Part shown: piece by piece, positions 58,773 through 64,000 of the stretch
Position numbering within the stretch: the first letter of the stretch is position 1
How the letters are laid out: each line of letters begins with the position of its first letter
Origin: Phellopilus nigrolimitatus
Lineage: Eukaryota; Basidiomycota; Agaricomycetes; Hymenochaetales; Hymenochaetaceae
Direction of reading: 5' to 3'
Assembly: GCA_021029095.1 (NCBI GenBank)
Contig: JAJOHG010000009.1
Coordinates: forward strand, 248,001-312,000
DNA length: 64,000 nt
Notes under the pieces: model-generated
Told to the model about the DNA's origin: nothing
The model's database searches: none
Seen by the model: only the letters and a program-made list of their open reading frames with translations
Made by a program: the position numbers and the translations under genes

Positions 58773-60918
58773 CTAATACTCGAAGCGTCGCACGCGCATA
58801 GGCATGGCGTATCCTTCCTCACCAGAAACCTTTGGGCGGGGAAGGATCGTGTTGATTTTCTCCACCTTCGTCTCCAACCCGTCGCGCATAGCGAAAACGT
58901 AGTTGCGAACGAGGACGGACAGAACAGACTGAAAAAAAAAAAAGATATAATACAATGTCAGTGAAAGACTGGAGTTCTGCTTGATTGGCAGCCCGACGAG
59001 ACCTTGAACTCAGCAATTGCGAAGGCACGACCCAGACACGTCCTCGGACCATCAATGAATGTCAGCAAATGATGGTACCCTTGTAACTCCATTGCCTTTG
59101 TCGTTAAACCTGCATCACCATCGAGCCAGCGTTCGGGTTTGAAATCCTTTGCATCAGGCCCCCAAATAGCCTTGGAGCAGTTAACCCCTCGTATAGGAAC
59201 CAAGACGCCTGCGCCCCGGGAAATGGAGATGCGATCGATGGTTTGTCCTGAGGACGTCTTCATAGGCGCGCTGAGAGGAATGACGTCGTCATCTGCTGCC
59301 TGAAGGACCCAAGTACAAACAGTAAGTCCTCAGTTACACTCCGTTCGAGCTCCTATCGAACGTACTATCCGTGAAGTCTGTGCGACAGGCGGGTGTAAGC
59401 GAAGGATCTCGCGCATAACAGCATCCAAATACGGAAGGCCATTCGTAATCTGTTCATACGATGGATCCTTTGCGGCGAAGTCGGCGAGCTCTGTGCGCAA
59501 TCTATCCTGCTTTTCTGGATGAAGGGATAGTTCAATGAGAGCCCACGTGAGGCTGACTGTAACGAAACCATCAATATAAATAAAAGAGCATTTAGAAAAA
59601 GTTGAAAGCTCACTTGATGTCGTCTCGTAGCCCGCTAAAAGGAAGACCTTCATCTATAAAGATTGTGTTCGCTGCTGTATCTTTTAAGAACCATTATTTG
59701 GCTCACCTGTGCTAGCACCTCGTCTCCAGTGAGCCGTAGCTCTGGATCAGCATTTTCTGCTTTAACTAACACATTATACGTTAGGTTTCGTTTACCAGTG
59801 AAGAAATAAGAGAGGCACCCACTCAAGGCACCGATGATCGACCGGTCAGACTCGTTTCCACCAGACTCTCCCGCCTCCTTCTCCTTGCGGCTTCTTGTCA
59901 GAAGCACTTCGGCGATCTCCTCCATACTATGGTGCAATTTTCTCACCAGGCGAGTACGGCTCGTCGGAATCTTCATGAGAAATGGCAGGACTTGACCGAG
60001 AAGAGGAATTATTATGGAGATGCCTAAGGGAGGAAGAGTCCCGAAGGAGTCGAACATATTCTCTACGTCCGAATGACGCCCCTCCAGTGCGCCAAAATCG
60101 TGCCCGAACCCTGCGATGCCAATACTATCAAGTGAGACGCAGTTCATCCTGCGAGAAGAATGTGTGAAGTCGAAGAATCTAACAGAACGACTACCGGAGA
60201 TGGCATACCATTTCTGGACATCGATGACAGCGTCATCGGACGAAGATATCACTGCATCCCAAGCAGTTTTGACCTGGACGACATTCAGAAGAGAATTAAA
60301 CAAAGGAAAAATTAGTTTACCTTGTAGGCGGAGTCGTAGAATATCGGAGTCAAGTTCCGAATAGCAACGTTGCTGAAAGCCGGAGTGAGAGCTTTGCGTT
60401 GTCTGTGTAATTTAATGACTTTAGTCTGTTACATGATTCCTCGGATTAACATTTATAGACGATACCTTCGATGGCTCTCACCTTCAGCCCACAAAAGGCC
60501 TTTGCCGATCTATAGAAGGTAATATTCCCCATCAGTTGTAGGAGGAAAGGCGGAAAGATCTGCTCACTAAATTAGAAAGAACCTGCTTTGCAAACGCGCT
60601 GTTCACATAAACAAACGTCTCTTTCGAATAGAAGTGCGCAATTGCCTTCGCATCTGTTAGAATGGTGCGACGAGAGCCAAAAGGACCTGGAATCTGATAA
60701 ACTGGACCGAATTCCTCTGCCCACTTTTCGTAAAGGGCGCCTGAATCTCCGAGAAACACATCTTTCGAAACCCCAAGTAACCAGCTACTCGCAGGAGGAC
60801 CACGCAGGTTCGTCATTTTTGTTCGCATGCGTACAGCCTGCGAGAATTTGTAGATGAGCCATGCTCCGATTACGATGAGAATGAAGTCGGCGGAGCTAAG
60901 ATTCGACGGCATATTCAT
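58773..60918 (-). CDS. Cytochrome P450 monooxygenase
   Basis: Membrane-anchored ER haem monooxygenase using a P450 reductase. Ten exons: 60918-60568, 60509-60466, 60402-60321, 60273-60209, 60148-59823, 59765-59707, 59653-59614, 59556-59366, 59299-59003 and 58928-58773; 536 residues. N-terminal anchor ADFILIVIGAWLIYKF then the proline hinge LRGPPASSWLLG. Family motifs: GLLWAEGESHRRQRKALTPA (helix C), MKVFLLAGYETTS (I-helix oxygen site), EILR (helix K ExxR), FKPERW (PERF-like) and FIDGPRTCLG (haem-Cys loop, Cys ligand at about 59047). All key residues are present. The chosen start MNMPSNLS gives a normal length; the frame continues upstream to 61170. The subfamily and substrate are unknown. Confidence 0.92.
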
Positions 60919-61634
60919 AGCTGACCAGATGGATACTCGTGCGGGGATGTCAACATTGTACTGCGCGTTGCTCCAAGTCTTTATATGAAAACGGGGCCGG
61001 CAGGCCAGAAACACGTAATCCTGATTACTAATGTAAATTGGGCTTCGTGAGAAGCTGAGAAATAGAAAGTCAGCGTAAAAACTGCCGATAAGCTGAAGTC
61101 GCATCCAAAATGAGCCCACGCGGACGGGCCACGCAAGCCTAAATTTACACGCCGAGGCGCCGAGGCGCAAGGCAGTTCATCTGGCAAAGCAGAGCGCCAT
61201 TAGTAGCACAAGGTTATGCAGAGTCCCTTCTATCAATGTCAACTTGAAGCGAGCATGCCAGCGGATGTCTGCAAAACCATCGAGAACCTCGAAGCTGCAG
61301 CCTAGGCGTACAGACAAAGTTCAAGAGGTACCCATACGTTTGGGACGGCAGTATTGCGCATCAACGCGGTACGTAAGCTTGACGAATTTAAAATACAATG
61401 CTTAGGTAAGCAACTATACCAAATACGTAGTTGCGCTGACGTTATAAAAAGTAAACCATGTCTAAAACCTTGAGCTCCCTCAAAGACTCTAGATTTATTT
61501 TATTTTAAATTGAGAGGACTGTATTTAACAGAAATAACATGGGGCTTATGGACATGGCATACCTCTCCAAATACGGTGTAAGTCTGCGAGAACTCGATTA
61601 TACCGTACGAGTATCTACTATTATTTTAAGTCAC
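60919..61634. other. Intergenic, no supportable gene
   Basis: Promoter of the P450 on the minus strand and 3' flank of the permease. No coding signal beyond short frames. Confidence 0.4.
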
Positions 61635-64000
61635 CTACACCTGGTAGCGGAACTTTGGGTGCAGACACCCAAGCTGTTCGACTTCCTGCGCAGTCTTTCC
61701 CTCCAACCGGTAATCTCGTGCACCGCGCGCTCGCTTCGCGTTCTCCCACCGGATGTAAAATACACCTACAGCGACCACCACGCAGCAGAACGAGCTCGTC
61801 GCAAGATTTAGCGAATTCCCATGGTGGTAGTTTGGCGCATCTGCCGGGAGGTACGTCCATACGCTTCAAACGAGAGTGTGTCATGAATGACAATCTTTAA
61901 TGTCAGAAGGTACGCTTGGATGACTCACGCAATGACGGAACCAAGTGCGCCAATGCCGGGAATGATGGCCGTGGTAACTGCGCGTACAGTGTCAGGCGCG
62001 GCGTTGTCTGTTCCCCAGGACAACACCATCGGCCCGCTAAGTGATCCCCCAGCCAGATTGAGGAAGCATGCCGCGTATCTTGGTTATTAATCAAGAAAAA
62101 ATCAGTGCCAATATACTCACAAACATAGAAACAATGCGGCCAGGTCGGGACGACTGGAACACTGACCGTGCATGGGAGTTTCCAGTGCCAACGAAGACAG
62201 CGTATCCAATGACCATAAGGAGTACAGACAGGATGATGGGTGTTGCGCGTTGTTTCATCCGGAAGCTGAGATATGCATTCAATAGTGCCCAAATTGCTCC
62301 CACGGCATATGGAGGGACCGTGCGAAGCTGCGACTCTATCGTCGCTAAAAGATCATGTCTAACGTTCCGGATCATTTCAAAGCGTAGAAGAATCTGCTTA
62401 CTGAAGTGTCCCACTATGAAAAAAATGGCAGGATAGAGAACTTGACCTTGTGCAGTGAAATGTAAATATTATGCTCACGGGTAGCAATAACCGTCGGCAT
62501 GAAAAGACTCAGGCCTTGGAATGAGATGTTGATCATCAAATAGCAGATCGAGCAAAGACAGGTCTACGATAGTAAAAATCGTACGTTCAGCATTTGAGCT
62601 TCACGTTATAGAAGAAATCCACATACGTTAAAATTAAACGCTCGCCAGACAAGCTTGAGCGTCGTACGCTCCTTTCTGCCGTGAGTTGCGACCGCCTGAT
62701 CTGCCGAGATACGCGCAATGGCAAGCTCGCGCTCCTTATCATTCAGCATCCGCGTTATCTGTGGATCTGCGGGGATGATAAAGAAGCAAGAAAGGCCAAT
62801 GCCTGTCGTGATTATGCCTGGACAAAGATGTGGCGAGTAGTTAAAGTATATGAATGCTGCGTCGTGCTCGAAGTGTTGTGGTACCTTCAATTAAAAATAT
62901 CTTCCGCCATGATTTGACAATGCCGATGTCGCTAACAGACAGGAGCCCGGATGCTAGTAGGCCACCGACTAAAAAATTGCGGAATACGTTGGTTAGTTTT
63001 CTGGTTTAACGGATGGTTTGGAAAAGTGATGTATGAAAACTCACATGCGCCTGCAAGCGGCGGGGACAATCCAAAGAAGACGCCAATGCGCATGACGAGC
63101 TCTGTGCGTCTGTAATACTTGATGACAGAAATAAGTAGATAACGTGGAACGACTCAGTCACAGCCGAGAATCTTGACATACCCGTGATAAGACATAGGTC
63201 AAACCGCTCTAAAACAATGATAAAAACACATAGTCAGAGAAGCTCGTAACGTTTTCTGAGAGAGAAAATATAGACCTGCGACTCACTAGTGTACCGCCTT
63301 CCGCCATCCCTAGGAGCACACGCGTAACGATAAGACCCGCGTAGCTCTTGACAAATGCCGTCCCTATCGACACAACGCCAAAGCATGTTATCATCAGCGC
63401 AAGCCACTTTGAGCCAAAGTGCTTCAACGCTAGGTTCGAAGGGATCTCAACGGATATATACTGGAAGATAATGATTTTATGCTTGCTGGAAGAAGAGAGA
63501 AAGACTACGCACGAAGATGTAGAAAATGGTAAGCGCGATGTTGTAGTCGAAACCAACCATTCCGAGATCGCGTTCGATGCCTGCATGTAGCGTGAATTTA
63601 AATTACACCGTATTCAGAAAAATAACCGTTCACCAGCAATTTTTGCGTTTCCTGATGAAAAACATATTGAAGGAACCCTCGGTGTAGAACGTGAAACAAT
63701 TGTGAAGAGAAATTCATACCTATAGCAGTCCTGCAGCAAAGGATCAGAAATAATACGCGAAGCTAAGCAACGAACTTGCCTATCAATGAAATTTGTTGCA
63801 TCTAAAGAAACGTAAGGAAATGAGAACCCAAAACTCAACGACGCACTTAAGACTCAAACTTACAGATGACGATGAACAATGGGAGTAGTATCCAGTCCAG
63901 TTTTCGTACCAAAGCTCGCTCAGCGAACGGATCAATCTGATTGTCCTCTCTCTGGCTGTCTTGATGTGCGAGCGCTGCGAGGATATGGTCTTCGTCCTTT
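61635..64000 (-). CDS. DAL5-type anion:cation symporter (MFS), 5' end off the window
   Basis: Uptake permease of the allantoate/nicotinate/vitamin-type ACS family. Fifteen exons visible: <64000-63864, 63801-63780, 63730-63720, 63651-63634, 63580-63513, 63460-63287, 63208-63182, 63117-63045, 62968-62885, 62817-62627, 62563-62479, 62413-62402, 62344-62167, 62078-61929 and 61863-61635; 485 residues. Motifs: ERALVRKLDWILLPLF, FIDRTAIGNAKIAGIERDLG, YNIALTIFYIF, YISVEIPSNLALKHFGSKW, VTRVLLGMAEGG, GLSLFMPTVIA, QLRTVPPYAVGAIWALLNAY, ARYAACFLNLAGG and a soluble tail GKTAQEVEQLGCLHPKFRYQ. Exons of 11, 12, 18 and 22 nt are required by the protein alignment, and the intron after FIDR needs a GC donor (AG/GCAAGT). 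About the first 20-40 residues are missing at the right edge. Confidence 0.88.

Noticed and set aside
1..64000. tRNA or rRNA genes
   Set aside because: Looked for T-loop GGTTCGA-type boxes with matching stems and found none convincing; a covariance-model scan would be decisive.

Overview
The window comes from a filamentous basidiomycete, most likely an Agaricomycete. The evidence is intron-dense genes with introns mostly of 50-70 nt, a Kre9/Knh1-like Ser-rich wall protein, an F-box/LRR-type protein, a class-3 lipase, a multi-intron cytochrome P450, DHA1 and DAL5-type permeases, and a Ty3 chromovirus. Exon models were built by hand from splice signals, frame continuity and family alignment; for the multi-exon genes listed with full coordinates the exon lengths sum to a multiple of three.

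Layout. 0-3.2 kb: 3' part of a GATA-like zinc-finger gene (plus strand). 3.6-10.5 kb: a decayed copy of an uncharacterised gene family, then a nearly pristine 5.6-kb Ty3/chromovirus with 214-bp LTRs and a 5-bp target duplication; its gag-pol frame is broken by a 19-bp tandem duplication. 10.5-28.7 kb: gene-poor accessory DNA with a small gene beside the LTR, an intact family copy (A), a family relic, a few small hypothetical genes and a 446-aa lysine-rich protein with a C-terminal cysteine cluster. 28.7-32.2 kb: Kre9-like protein and F-box-like protein. 33.7-35.3 kb: a giant near-perfect foldback (inverted-repeat) element. 36.1-47.7 kb: two direct-duplicate C2H2 zinc-finger genes flanking a second intact family copy (B) and a small coiled-coil gene. 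48.2-50.4 kb: a TIR element beside a secreted lipase. 52.9-64 kb: DHA1 MFS transporter, a kinase-fold gene with a degraded active site, a cytochrome P450 and a DAL5-type permease running off the right edge.

The 52.9-64 kb block (export, oxidation, uptake) could be a metabolic neighbourhood, but no backbone synthase is visible. The most unusual points are extreme micro-exons (2 nt in the Kre9-like gene; 11 and 12 nt in the permease), two inferred GC-AG introns, the foldback element, the frame-breaking duplication in an otherwise young retrotransposon, and the expanding and decaying uncharacterised gene family. No tRNA, rRNA or CRISPR array was recognised.
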